Assembly: GCA_050949885.1 (NCBI GenBank)
Contig: JBMNGO010000005.1
Location: forward strand, 124,001-188,000
Length of the DNA: 64,000 nt
Direction of reading: 5' to 3'
Source: JBMNGO01 sp050949885
Lineage (GTDB): Bacteria > Bacillota > Syntrophomonadia > Syntrophomonadales > Syntrophomonadaceae
In this document: in pieces, positions 7,433-16,566 of the stretch
How positions within the stretch are numbered: position 1 is the stretch's first letter
How the letters are laid out: each line of letters begins with the position of its first letter
Translations under genes and position numbers: made by a program
The notes under the pieces: model-generated
Told to the model about the DNA's origin: nothing
The model's input: the letters and a program-made list of their open reading frames with translations, nothing else
The model's database searches: none

Positions 7433-9766
7433 TTGGAACTGGAATTAAAACCTGGATATCGCGATATACCTATGCTCCCTTTAAGGGGTTTACTAGTCTT
7501 TCCATATACAGTTATCCATCTTGACGTAGGGCGAAAAAAATCTATTAACGCAATTGAAGAGGCCATGTTATCGGGCAAAGAAATTTTCCTGGCCACCCAG
7601 AAAGAAGCCCAGACTGATGAGCCCCAGGAAGCAGATATATTCCGTGTGGGTACAGTGGCGGAAATTAGACAGATACTCAAAATGCCGGGTGGCGCCATGC
7701 GTGTTTTGGTTGAAGGCTTTCACCGGGGCAGAATCGAAACTTATCTCCGTTATGATCCATATTTCAGGGTATTGATCGAAGAATATAAAGACGATCCGAC
7801 GGAAAAAAATTCTGAAATTGAAGCTCTTATGAGAGCTCTTATTGCCAAATTTGAACAGTATGTGCGTATGAGTAAAAAAATACCCCCCGAGACCGTAGTT
7901 GCAGTGGTTTCTATAGAAGAACCAGGCAGGCTGGCTGATGTCATTGCTTCTCACCTGGCTTTAAGGATCAATGAAAAACAGCAGATCCTGGAAGCTTACA
8001 ACATAGAAAGACGGTTGGACTACCTGTGCGAACTCTTGGCCAAAGAGATGGAAGTATTGGAGTTAGAGCGAAAGATAAACATTAGAGTCAGAAAGCAGAT
8101 GGAAAAAACCCAAAAAGAGTACTATCTGCGTGAACAGATGAAGGCTATACAAAAGGAACTGGGAGAAAAGGATGAGAGAGCCAGCGAAGTTGAAGAATTA
8201 AAGGAAAAAATTGAGAAGGCCAATCTGCCCAAGGATGTTAGTGAAAAAGCATATAAGGAACTGGAACGTTTGGAAAAAATGCCGCCTATGGTGGCTGAGG
8301 CTGTTGTAGTGCGCAATTACCTGGATTGGATATTATCCCTGCCCTGGTCAGAAGAAACCAAAGACCGCCTGGATTTGAAGACTGCTGAAAATATTCTGGA
8401 CCAGGATCATTATGGTTTGGAAAAACCCAAGGAAAGGATACTTGAATATCTGGCTATCCGTAAGCTGGCTAAAAAAATGAAAGGGCCTATCCTGTGTATG
8501 GTGGGCCCCCCCGGTGTTGGCAAGACCTCATTGGGGAAATCGGTTGCCCATGCTCTGGGACGTAAATTTGTCAGGATATCCCTGGGGGGAATCCGTGATG
8601 AGGCAGAGATCAGAGGACATCGCCGTACTTATGTAGGATCTATGCCCGGACGGATTATACAGGGAATGAAACAAGCAGGATCAAAAAACCCTGTTTTCCT
8701 TTTAGACGAGATAGATAAAATGACTATGGATTTTAGAGGTGATCCGGCTTCTGCACTTTTGGAGGTCCTTGATCCAGAACAAAATAATGTTTTCAGCGAT
8801 CATTACCTGGAAATACCCTTTGATCTGTCCAAAGTTTTGTTTATTACTACAGCTAATTTGAGTTATAATATTCCCCGCCCTCTATTGGATAGAATGGAGC
8901 TTATTGAAATTTCCGGTTATACTGAAGAAGAAAAAGTGCCCATTGCACTTGATTATCTTATTCCCAAACAGCTAAGAGAGCATGGCTTAAAAGAGGAAAA
9001 TGTCTCTTTTAGTGAAGGTGCTATACGGAAGATTATCCGGGAATATACTCGTGAAGCCGGGGTACGTAATCTGGAGCGCCAGATAGCATCAATCTGCCGC
9101 AAAGTAGCTCGTAAGGTTGTGGAAGATCGTGGTCTTTCTGTCAATATCACAGCCAATAGTGTCACCAAATATCTGGGCAAAGAGATATTCCGGTATGGGG
9201 TAGCCGAAAAAGAGGATCAGGTGGGAGTTGCCACCGGTCTGGCATGGACCGAGACCGGTGGAGATATTTTGTCCCTTGAGGTAGCTTTATTGAAAGGAAA
9301 AGGCAAATTGATTCTTACTGGCAAGTTGGGAGACGTTATGAAGGAATCAGCCCAGGCGGCCTTAACTTATGTTCGCTTCCGCAGTGAACAGCTGGCAATT
9401 GAGCCCAGTGTACATGAAGACTATGATATACATCTGCATATTCCAGAAGGAGCTATTCCCAAGGACGGGCCTTCAGCAGGCATTACTATTGCCACTTCCA
9501 TGGCGTCGGCCATGTCCGGGCTACCAGTAAAGAGCCATGTTGCTATGACTGGTGAAATAACACTCCGGGGAAGGGTGCTGCCTATTGGAGGAGTTAAGGA
9601 AAAGATTCTGGCTGCCCATCGTGCAGGCATTGATACCATTATCCTGCCCATGGAAAACAAGAAGGATCTTGATGAAATTCCTGCCCATGTAAGAAAAAAG
9701 ATAAATTTTGTTTTGGTAAATCATATGGATGAAGTGCTGGCTGAGGCACTGGTTCGCAAGGATTAA
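7433..9766 (+). CDS. lon: ATP-dependent protease La (LonA)
   Basis: Cytosolic homo-hexameric protease for damaged and regulatory proteins. The order is an N-terminal substrate-binding LON domain (LPLRGLLVFPYTVIHLDVGR), a coiled-coil region (about 190-280), an AAA+ module with Walker A GPPGVGKT (about 357-364) and FLLDEIDKM, then the protease domain with S681 (KDGPSAG) and K724 (GGVKEK), spaced as in E. coli Lon (679/722). The frame opens upstream, but TTG 7433 directly follows AAGGGAGGTGG, giving a normal 777-residue protein starting LELELKPGYRDIPML. It forms a lonB-lonA-engB cluster as in other Firmicutes. Confidence 0.95.
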   Translation: MELELKPGYRDIPMLPLRGLLVFPYTVIHLDVGRKKSINAIEEAMLSGKEIFLATQKEAQTDEPQEADIFRVGTVAEIRQILKMPGGAMRVLVEGFHRGRIETYLRYDPYFRVLIEEYKDDPTEKNSEIEALMRALIAKFEQYVRMSKKIPPETVVAVVSIEEPGRLADVIASHLALRINEKQQILEAYNIERRLDYLCELLAKEMEVLELERKINIRVRKQMEKTQKEYYLREQMKAIQKELGEKDERASEVEELKEKIEKANLPKDVSEKAYKELERLEKMPPMVAEAVVVRNYLDWILSLPWSEETKDRLDLKTAENILDQDHYGLEKPKERILEYLAIRKLAKKMKGPILCMVGPPGVGKTSLGKSVAHALGRKFVRISLGGIRDEAEIRGHRRTYVGSMPGRIIQGMKQAGSKNPVFLLDEIDKMTMDFRGDPASALLEVLDPEQNNVFSDHYLEIPFDLSKVLFITTANLSYNIPRPLLDRMELIEISGYTEEEKVPIALDYLIPKQLREHGLKEENVSFSEGAIRKIIREYTREAGVRNLERQIASICRKVARKVVEDRGLSVNITANSVTKYLGKEIFRYGVAEKEDQVGVATGLAWTETGGDILSLEVALLKGKGKLILTGKLGDVMKESAQAALTYVRFRSEQLAIEPSVHEDYDIHLHIPEGAIPKDGPSAGITIATSMASAMSGLPVKSHVAMTGEITLRGRVLPIGGVKEKILAAHRAGIDTIILPMENKKDLDEIPAHVRKKINFVLVNHMDEVLAEALVRKD

Positions 9767-9815
9767 TTACCGAGAACCTGGTGAGGAGAAGCATTTTACA
9801 ATCGGGGGAGATCCA

Positions 9816-10400
9816 ATGATAATAAAACAGGCGGAATTAAAAGGTGTTTATGTTAATAACACACAGCTGCCGCAGGATTCTCTTCCTGAAATAGCCCTGG
9901 TAGGCAGGTCTAATGTAGGAAAGTCTTCCTTGATCAACAGACTGGTTAACAGAAAGAATCTGGCCAAATCCAGTTCTACCCCTGGGAAAACCAGAACGAT
10001 TAATTATTATTTGATAAACCGCCAGTGGTATCTGGTTGATTTACCCGGATACGGGTATGCCAAGGTATCCCGAACGGAAAAAGCCCGATGGGGCAGAATG
10101 ATCGAAAACTTTTTAAAAGAACGCACCCAGGTAAAAGGTGTTATTCAATTGGTGGATATACGCCATGAACCTTCTAATGATGATATTCTTATGCAACAAT
10201 GGCTTTTGGCCTATGGTATTCCTGTGCTGGTAGCGGCTACCAAGGCTGATAAGATTTCCCGGGGGAAAAGGTCAAAGCACCTGGGAATCATCAGCCAAGC
10301 CCTTTCCATGAACGGTCAGTTGCCCATTAGTTTTTCTGCTGAGACTGGAGAAGGAAAGGAAGAAGTCATGGCGGCTATTGATGCTCTCTTAAATGTATAA
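9816..10400 (+). CDS. engB: Ribosome biogenesis GTP-binding protein EngB (YsxC)
   Basis: Small TRAFAC GTPase needed for late 50S subunit assembly. G1 GRSNVGKSS, the G2 threonine region STPGKTRTINYY, G3 DLPGYGYA, G4 TKADK and a G5-like SFSAETGEG are all present in 194 residues, the usual family size. An in-frame ATG inside the end of lon (9729) is possible, but ATG 9816 is preceded by GGGGGAGATCC at correct spacing and matches the family N-terminus. It follows lon by 49 bp and is probably in the same operon. Confidence 0.95.
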   Translation: MIIKQAELKGVYVNNTQLPQDSLPEIALVGRSNVGKSSLINRLVNRKNLAKSSSTPGKTRTINYYLINRQWYLVDLPGYGYAKVSRTEKARWGRMIENFLKERTQVKGVIQLVDIRHEPSNDDILMQQWLLAYGIPVLVAATKADKISRGKRSKHLGIISQALSMNGQLPISFSAETGEGKEEVMAAIDALLNV

Positions 10401-10616
10401 AGCTATTCACCCTATCCTGCAAATAAGAGCAACCCCCTTTCTTCCCCGCAAAAAACGTTTTTTTTAAAACTCCAATAGCATAGCCTGGTTTCTCCTGCTG
10501 GTAAGGCTTTTTATTAATTACCTTCAGGATCGTTGGTTTCCCGTCAGGATTCAAAAGGCAGGATTAGGCTTATTGGTCGGTTGGGGGCACCCTGGTAAAA
10601 TATAAAGGGAATGAGC

Positions 10617-10646
10617 TTGCATAGGCCCGAATATATTCAGTACAAT
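10617..10646 (+). promoter_or_regulatory. Candidate sigma-A promoter in the 344-bp engB-valS gap
   Basis: TTGCAT (10617-10622), 18-bp spacer, TACAAT (10641-10646), about 100 bp before valS. The rest of the gap (10401-10744) holds an AAAAAACGTTTTTT palindrome near 10450, which could end the lon-engB transcript. I looked for a T-box leader, common for valS in Firmicutes, and found no T-box consensus. Confidence 0.4.
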
Positions 10647-10744
10647 TTACAATGTATAAACAATTATCTTTGATGTATGTGAAGAAGGCATTTGTCCCAT
10701 CTCATAGATAGATTATAGGTGCTTATATTTAGGAGGTATTTTCA

Positions 10745-13393
10745 ATGACGGCTGCCAATATTTTGAGTGTTTACGACCCTGCCAGTGTTGAGCATAAGTG
10801 GTACGAGTACTGGAAAAAGAATGGTTATTTTTCACCCTCGGAGGACCGCGATTTGGAACCCTTTTCTATTGTCATGCCTCCTCCTAATGTAACCGGGTCA
10901 CTGCATTTAGGACATGCACTGGATAATACTCTCCAGGATATTCTTTCCCGCTGGAGAAGGATGCAGGGGTACAATGTATTATGGCTGCCTGGAACCGATC
11001 ATGCAGGAATTGCTACCCAGGCTAAAGTCGAAGAAGCCCTGGCCCAGGAAGGATTGAGCCGTTATGATCTGGGAAGGGAAAAATTCCTGGAAAAGGTGTG
11101 GGAGTGGAAAGAACTTTATGGAAACCGGATCACTAAACAATTGAGCCTTCTGGGATCGTCCTGTGATTGGACCCGGGAGCGTTTTACTATGGACGAAGGA
11201 TGTTCACAGGCGGTAAGGGAAGTATTTGTCAATTTGTACAATAAAGGATTGATTTACCAGGGTGATTACATAGTTAACTGGTGTCCCAAATGCAATACAG
11301 CTATTTCTGATATTGAAGTTGAACATGAGGATACCCAGGGGAACCTTTGGTATATTAAATACCCGGTGAAAAACAGTGATGAGTTCATTATTGTTGCCAC
11401 CACCCGCCCCGAAACTATGCTAGGCGATACTGGGGTGGCAGTTCATCCTGATGATGAAAGGTACCGCCAACTGATAGGACAAACAGTTGTGCTTCCCCTT
11501 ATGAACAGGGAAATACCAATTATTGCAGATGAGTATGTGGACCGGGAATTTGGCACCGGCGCTGTCAAGGTTACTCCAGCTCATGACCCCAATGATTTTG
11601 AAATGGGCTTACGGCATGGTTTGGAACAAATTGCGGTTATGGACAATAATGCCATAATGAATGAAAACGCCGGTGCCTATCAGGGAATGAGCTGCAGTGA
11701 ATGCCGCAGTCAGGTGGTTAAAGATCTTGAACAACAAGGCTTCCTGCTTAAAGTGGAATTGCACCAACATGCGGTTGGCCACTGTCAGAGATGTGACACC
11801 ATAATTGAACCTATGATCTCCAAGCAGTGGTTTGTTAAGATGAAGCCCCTGGCCCAGCCTGCTATTGAGAAGGTACTGAACCAGGAAATCAGATTTGTCC
11901 CTGAACGCTTTACCAGAATATATATCAACTGGATGGAAAATATCCGCGATTGGTGTATTTCCCGCCAGTTGTGGTGGGGTCACCGGATTCCGGTCTGGTA
12001 TTGCCAGGAATGCGGTGAAGTAATATGCAGCAAAACCGACCCCGACAGTTGCCCCGCTTGCCAAACCAGTAATTTAAAACAAGATGAGGATGTACTGGAT
12101 ACTTGGTTCAGCAGTGCTCTGTGGCCTTTTTCGACTTTGGGCTGGCCGCAAGCAACCAGCGATCTGGAGTATTTTTACCCCACCAGCGTTCTGGTAACTG
12201 GACGGGATATTATTTTCTTCTGGGTGGCCCGCATGATTTTTTCCGGAATAGAACACACCGGGCAAAAACCTTTTAGTGATGTGAATATTCACGGTTTAAT
12301 ACTGGATGCCCAGGGGAGAAAAATGAGCAAATCCCTGGGCAATGGAATAGATCCTATTGAAGTAATAGAAAAGTACGGGGCCGATACCCTCAGGTTCTCC
12401 CTTATTACAGGGGTTACACCAGGAAACGATATCCGCTTCCACTGGGACAAAATAGAGAATACAAGGAATTTTGCCAACAAAATCTGGAATGCTTCACGTT
12501 TTGTAATGATGAACCTGGAGGGCTATGAGGATATTACGATTTCTGATGAAGAACTGGGATTAGTGGATAAATGGATTATCTCCCGGTTAAACACAAAAAT
12601 CGAAGAGGTAACCAAACTGCTGGAAAGATATGATACGGGGGAAGCAGCCAGGACTCTGTACGATTTTATATGGGACGAATTTTGTGACTGGTATATAGAA
12701 CTGGCCAAGCCTCGCCTTTTCAAACCCGCCCATGAGCGGGAAAAAAAGGTGGTACAAAAACTGTTAAGGGATATTCTCTATAATATTCAGGTACTGCTGC
12801 ATCCCTTTATGCCTTTCATTACCGAGGAGATTTACCAGCACCTGCCCGGTCATGATGAAACAATTATGCTTAGGGCCTGGCCCCGTAAGAATGACCAACA
12901 GATCTGGCCGGAGGCAGTTTTTAACATGCAGCAAATAATGAATATTATTCGTGCAGTAAGGAATATCCGGGCCGAATTCAATGTCAGCCCTGGTTCCCCC
13001 ATTAGCGCAGTTCTGGTTGCCAGAGGCGAAAAAGAGGCTGAGATGTTAAAAAACAATCAAGCCTATATCAAAGAAATGGCTAATGTTGCTGATTTAAGTA
13101 TTGTGGTAGATCTGGACCACAAGCCGCCCCAGTCAGCTTCGGCTATTACTGCTACGGCCGAAATATATGTTCCACTGGGGGGATTAATAGATCTGGAAAA
13201 AGAGATTCAGCGGTTGCACAAAGAAATGAAGAATGCTGAGGATGATCTGAATAAAGCCCAAAACAAGCTGAAAAATGAGCAATTCCTGGCCCGGGCCCCC
13301 AAAGAAGTTATTGCCAAGGAACAAGCCAAAGCCCAAGAAGCGTTAGCAAAGAAAGAAGGTATTGAAAAACGACTGCAGATACTGAAAGGCTAA
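10745..13393 (+). CDS. valS: Valyl-tRNA synthetase
   Basis: Class I aminoacyl-tRNA synthetase charging tRNA-Val, with an editing domain that removes Thr. In 882 residues: the HIGH motif as HLGH (54-57), a CP1 editing domain (about 190-340, including TTRPETMLGDTGVAVHP), zinc-type Cys pairs (WCPKC and CQEC/CPAC), KMSKS at 526-530, an anticodon-binding domain with CDWYIELAK, and a C-terminal tRNA-binding coiled coil (from about 810). ATG 10745 follows AGGAGGT. folC follows 20 bp after the stop, as in B. subtilis. Confidence 0.97.
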   Translation: MTAANILSVYDPASVEHKWYEYWKKNGYFSPSEDRDLEPFSIVMPPPNVTGSLHLGHALDNTLQDILSRWRRMQGYNVLWLPGTDHAGIATQAKVEEALAQEGLSRYDLGREKFLEKVWEWKELYGNRITKQLSLLGSSCDWTRERFTMDEGCSQAVREVFVNLYNKGLIYQGDYIVNWCPKCNTAISDIEVEHEDTQGNLWYIKYPVKNSDEFIIVATTRPETMLGDTGVAVHPDDERYRQLIGQTVVLPLMNREIPIIADEYVDREFGTGAVKVTPAHDPNDFEMGLRHGLEQIAVMDNNAIMNENAGAYQGMSCSECRSQVVKDLEQQGFLLKVELHQHAVGHCQRCDTIIEPMISKQWFVKMKPLAQPAIEKVLNQEIRFVPERFTRIYINWMENIRDWCISRQLWWGHRIPVWYCQECGEVICSKTDPDSCPACQTSNLKQDEDVLDTWFSSALWPFSTLGWPQATSDLEYFYPTSVLVTGRDIIFFWVARMIFSGIEHTGQKPFSDVNIHGLILDAQGRKMSKSLGNGIDPIEVIEKYGADTLRFSLITGVTPGNDIRFHWDKIENTRNFANKIWNASRFVMMNLEGYEDITISDEELGLVDKWIISRLNTKIEEVTKLLERYDTGEAARTLYDFIWDEFCDWYIELAKPRLFKPAHEREKKVVQKLLRDILYNIQVLLHPFMPFITEEIYQHLPGHDETIMLRAWPRKNDQQIWPEAVFNMQQIMNIIRAVRNIRAEFNVSPGSPISAVLVARGEKEAEMLKNNQAYIKEMANVADLSIVVDLDHKPPQSASAITATAEIYVPLGGLIDLEKEIQRLHKEMKNAEDDLNKAQNKLKNEQFLARAPKEVIAKEQAKAQEALAKKEGIEKRLQILKG

Positions 13394-13413
13394 TAGAGGA
13401 GCACCTTCATCGG

Positions 13414-14679
13414 TTGGCCAAGCTGGGGAGTAAACCGGGGCTGGAGAGGATACTGGCTTTGCTGGCGGAGATGGATAACCCCCACCAAAAACTGAAATAC
13501 GTGCATGTGGCGGGTACTAATGGCAAGGGATCTACCTCCACCATTATAGCGGATGTACTGACCCAGGCGGGATATCGAGTAGGCCGGTTTACCTCTCCTC
13601 ATATGCATTCCTATTTGGAAAGATTCACCATAAACGGTGTTAATATTGATGCTTCATTATGTAAGGAAATTCTGGAGGAGATTGAAACCAAAGTTAAGAT
13701 AATCGAAGCCCAAGGTCTTTTTAGGCCAACGGAGTTCGAGGTATTAACTGCTCTGGCCTTTGCTTTCTTTGCCCGGCAGCAAGTAGACCTGGCAGTGATT
13801 GAAGTAGGAATGGGAGGAACACTTGATTCCACGAATGTTATAAATCCCCTGGTGTCAGTTATTACTTCGGTTGACTATGATCATACCCATGTTTTGGGCA
13901 ATAGCCTGGCAGAAATTGCAGCTAACAAAGCAGGCATAATAAAACCGGAAGTACCGGTAGTTTTAGGACCCATTGCCGGTGAGGCGCTGACGGTTCTTAA
14001 AGAGACTGCCCACCTGAATAATTCAACGGTAGGAGCGCCTGTGCATATTGCTATAAGGCCCAAAGCAGCGCCTAAAATCAATGGGCAGGTTCTTGATATA
14101 AATATTGGTCAGGAGCAACTTACCGATCTATTTTTCTCCTTACCGGGGGATTTTCAGTTGGAGAACCTGAGATGTTCATTGGAAGCCCTGGTTATTCTCA
14201 GGAAGCAAGGTTTTCAATTTTCCGTAGGGGATATCAAGCAGGCTCTTTCACAGATAAGAATTCCTGGACGGCTGGAAGTTCTGAGTCCTTCTCCTCTGGT
14301 AATAGCTGATGCCGCCCACAACCCTCATGGTGCCAAAGCCCTTAATGAATCTCTGCTCCGTTTATTGCCCGGACAGGCAAAAGTACTGGTATGTGGACTG
14401 GTTGATGATAAGGATGAGTACAACGTGTTAAAAAGCCTTGAGCCCGGCTCCTGTTGTTGTATAGTAACCAGGCCGGCGGGGGAACGGGGAAAAAATTGGT
14501 TAAGGGTTAAAGACTGTTGGGAGCGGTGGTTTGCAGCCAAGCCGGTTATCGCTATCGAAGATATTCAAGAAGCAGTAGAGTATGGTCTCAGTCTTACCTC
14601 AGGGTCAAGGTATTTACTCGCAACCGGTTCCTTTTACGTACTGGACAGGGTACGGCGTATCTTTGTATCCCAATCATAA
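13414..14679 (+). CDS. folC: Folylpolyglutamate synthase / dihydrofolate synthase
   Basis: Mur-ligase-type enzyme adding glutamate to folates. The P-loop AGTNGKGST (about 33-41), the VEVGMGG-like IEVGMGGTLDSTN motif, DYDHTHVLG and the ligase C-terminal domain with DAAHNPHG are present (421 aa). The TTG at 13414, 12 bp after GAGGAG, is the first usable start. However, the reading frame stays open for 16 codons upstream, and the residues just before it (HLHR) align with the usual FolC N-terminus (YLHSL..FG.KPGLERI). The N-terminus is therefore a few residues short or uses a non-standard start. Probably co-transcribed with valS. Confidence 0.92.
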   Translation: MAKLGSKPGLERILALLAEMDNPHQKLKYVHVAGTNGKGSTSTIIADVLTQAGYRVGRFTSPHMHSYLERFTINGVNIDASLCKEILEEIETKVKIIEAQGLFRPTEFEVLTALAFAFFARQQVDLAVIEVGMGGTLDSTNVINPLVSVITSVDYDHTHVLGNSLAEIAANKAGIIKPEVPVVLGPIAGEALTVLKETAHLNNSTVGAPVHIAIRPKAAPKINGQVLDINIGQEQLTDLFFSLPGDFQLENLRCSLEALVILRKQGFQFSVGDIKQALSQIRIPGRLEVLSPSPLVIADAAHNPHGAKALNESLLRLLPGQAKVLVCGLVDDKDEYNVLKSLEPGSCCCIVTRPAGERGKNWLRVKDCWERWFAAKPVIAIEDIQEAVEYGLSLTSGSRYLLATGSFYVLDRVRRIFVSQS

Positions 14680-14707
14680 TAGAATAAGTCAGATGTTAGC
14701 ATTCTTT

Positions 14708-14741
14708 GCCCATTCTATCTATGAAAACAGGATGGGCTTTT
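14708..14741 (+). terminator. Terminator after folC
   Basis: GCCCATTCT (14708-14716) pairs with AGGATGGGC (14729-14737), with one G-T pair, followed by TTTT. It ends the valS-folC transcript and isolates the downstream phosphate genes. Confidence 0.7.
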
Positions 14742-14760
14742 AATTATATAGATACTATTG

Positions 14761-14793
14761 GCCCCCTAATCAGCATATGTTTTTGTGGGGGGC
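14761..14793 (+). promoter_or_regulatory. Hairpin that would sequester the ribosome binding site of the DUF47 gene
   Basis: GCCCCC (14761-14766) is exactly complementary to GGGGGC (14788-14793) across a 21-nt loop. The G run is the only plausible Shine-Dalgarno for the ATG at 14800. If both arms are transcribed, the stem would mask ribosome entry and could control translation of the DUF47-PiT pair. Inference from base pairing only. Confidence 0.45.
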
Positions 14794-14799
14794 ATTAAG

Positions 14800-15432
14800 A
14801 TGGCATTTAGATTAGGTTCGCAGGAAAAAAGATTCTATGCTTATTTTGAAGAAATGGCAGATGGAATATATGACGCGGCTAAGATTGTGCAGGCCTGTAT
14901 AAGAGGTGATGCCCAATCAGGCAGCAATATGGATAAAATCCAAAAAATAAGCCAGCGGGCCGAGCACTTGCAGTTATTAGTGCTGAAGCAGGTTGGTAAA
15001 TGCCTGGTTACTCCTTTTGATCGCGAAGACATTTTGGAAATAACCCATAATCTATTGGATATTACCTATCACCTGGAGGATGCCTTGGAACTGGCTGCAG
15101 CTCACATTCCGGCCAACCGGAAACACAAAGAAATTATAGAAATAGCCAGCCTTTCAGTACAAGCATCACGGGAACTTAAAGACGCAGTTCTTAAGCTGGC
15201 AGAAATAAGGGCACAACAGGGTTTGATTTGGAAGAACTGCGAAAAAGTGATAATGTGCAAAAGGAGAGCAGATATTGAGCACATAAAAATGGTGGCCCGG
15301 TTTCTTCGCGATACCCCCCGCCTGGCTGAAAACCTCAGGTGCAAAGAGGTTATTAATCATCTGCTGGGAATAATGGGTTGCTACCAGAGAGCAGCCGAGT
15401 TCCTGTTGCGTATCTCCGTAAAATATGTTTAG
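14800..15432 (+). CDS. DUF47 (PhoU-like) phosphate transport accessory protein
   Basis: This 210-residue all-helical protein has PhoU/DUF47 features: QEKRFYAYFEEMA at the N-terminus, FDREDI (the metal-binding helix in this fold), HLEDALELAA, and a C-terminal CKEVINHLL. DUF47 proteins regulate or assist low-affinity PiT transporters, and the next gene is one, overlapping by 8 bp. A GTG at 14785 is in frame, but ATG 14800 fits the RBS and the family N-terminus MAFRLG. Translation may be affected by the hairpin covering its RBS. Confidence 0.88.
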   Translation: MAFRLGSQEKRFYAYFEEMADGIYDAAKIVQACIRGDAQSGSNMDKIQKISQRAEHLQLLVLKQVGKCLVTPFDREDILEITHNLLDITYHLEDALELAAAHIPANRKHKEIIEIASLSVQASRELKDAVLKLAEIRAQQGLIWKNCEKVIMCKRRADIEHIKMVARFLRDTPRLAENLRCKEVINHLLGIMGCYQRAAEFLLRISVKYV

Positions 15433-16414
15433 TCCTGAACATATACTTACTATTATTATTCTGGCTTTGGCTTTTGACTTCATAAATGGTTTTCATGATA
15501 CAGCCAATTCTATAGCCACCTCAGTGTATACTCGGGCCCTGACTCCTGGCCGAGCAGTGATGATGGCTGCTCTGCTCAATTTTTTGGGTGCTGTCAGTTC
15601 GACGGCTGTAGCCGCTACCATTGCCCAGGGTATTGCCCATCCTTTATCATTCAATGGCTATACATTAATAGCTGCTTTAATCGCTGCGATTATGTGGAAT
15701 CTATTTACCTGGTATTTAGGCATGCCCAGCAGTTCGTCCCATGCGTTGATCGGGGGACTGGTGGGTAGTTTAATTGCTGGCTGGGGAGCTCAAACCATAA
15801 TATGGCAGGGGTTTTTCTTTGTTTTGGCAGGATTGATAATTTCGCCCCTGGTTGGGTTTATGCTAGGTCATATAATAATGAAAATCTTTTTATTAATTTT
15901 TAGGAATACTAATCCTGTAGGAATTAATAATCAGTTTCGCAAAGCGCAGATAGTATCGGCTGGTTTGGCTTCTTTTGCTCATGGTTGCAACGATGCTCAG
16001 AAATCAATGGGGTTAATTACCCTTACTCTGGTTGCATCCGGGTGGCTTTCTGAATTCTCGGTTCCTTTATGGGTAAAAATATCCTGTGCTGCAGCCATGG
16101 CCCTGGGAACCTGGGCTGGGGGGTGGAAAATCGTCAGGACTCTGGGAAATAAAATCATCCGTCTGGAACCGATAAATGGTTTTGCATCTGATCTGGCGTC
16201 ATCTTTGGTTGTCTACTCGGCCAGTCTGCTGGGAGCACCAGTCAGTACTACTCATGTTGTGTCCTCATCACTATTGGGTATGGGGGCAGCAGTTAGATCA
16301 CGGGGCGTCCGTTGGAAGACTGGAGTGCAAATGGTTGAAGCATGGTTTATGACTATTCCTATCACAGCTATTTTATCTGCAGCTATTTATTGTTTATTGA
16401 AAATAATTGTATAA
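15425..16414 (+). CDS. pit: PiT family inorganic phosphate transporter
   Basis: Low-affinity phosphate symporter of the inner membrane (329 aa, about 10 hydrophobic helices). Both PHO4 signature repeats are visible: NGFHDTANSIATSVYTRAL near residues 20-40 and HGCNDAQKSMGLITLTL near 180-200, each followed by conserved SxTHxxxSS-like ends (PSSSSHAL, PVSTTHVVSSS). The start ATG overlaps the DUF47 stop and has no strong RBS of its own, pointing to coupled translation. The DUF47-PiT pairing supports phosphate as the substrate. Confidence 0.92.
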   Translation: MFSPEHILTIIILALAFDFINGFHDTANSIATSVYTRALTPGRAVMMAALLNFLGAVSSTAVAATIAQGIAHPLSFNGYTLIAALIAAIMWNLFTWYLGMPSSSSHALIGGLVGSLIAGWGAQTIIWQGFFFVLAGLIISPLVGFMLGHIIMKIFLLIFRNTNPVGINNQFRKAQIVSAGLASFAHGCNDAQKSMGLITLTLVASGWLSEFSVPLWVKISCAAAMALGTWAGGWKIVRTLGNKIIRLEPINGFASDLASSLVVYSASLLGAPVSTTHVVSSSLLGMGAAVRSRGVRWKTGVQMVEAWFMTIPITAILSAAIYCLLKIIV

Positions 16415-16491
16415 TATGCGAAAAATCCTTATAATGAAAATCAATTCTGTATATTTTACTAAAACAGGAAACACGAACCTTCGAGAACTAT

Positions 16492-16520
16492 TTCACAAAA
16501 AAATGTATTAGTGGTAAGAT
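16492..16520 (+). promoter_or_regulatory. Candidate promoter for rex
   Basis: TTCACA (16492-16497), 17-bp spacer, TAAGAT (16515-16520), 46 bp before the rex start. I do not see a clear Rex operator (TTGTTAAN4TTAACAA type) overlapping it, so autoregulation cannot be claimed. Confidence 0.4.
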
Positions 16521-16566
16521 TATTGTAATATGTGTTTTTTTGTTTTATGAAGAAGGAGTGGACAAT

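Noticed and set aside
10401..10744. Possible T-box leader upstream of valS
   Set aside because: No AGGGTGGNACCGCG-type T-box, no AGAGAG/GGTGAAA stem I pieces; GGGGGCACCCTGG near 10583 only superficially resembles one.
16415..16566. Rex autoregulatory operator
   Set aside because: No inverted TTGT(T/G)AA...TT(A/C)ACAA pair is present; only a half-like TTCACAA, which also serves as a -35 candidate.
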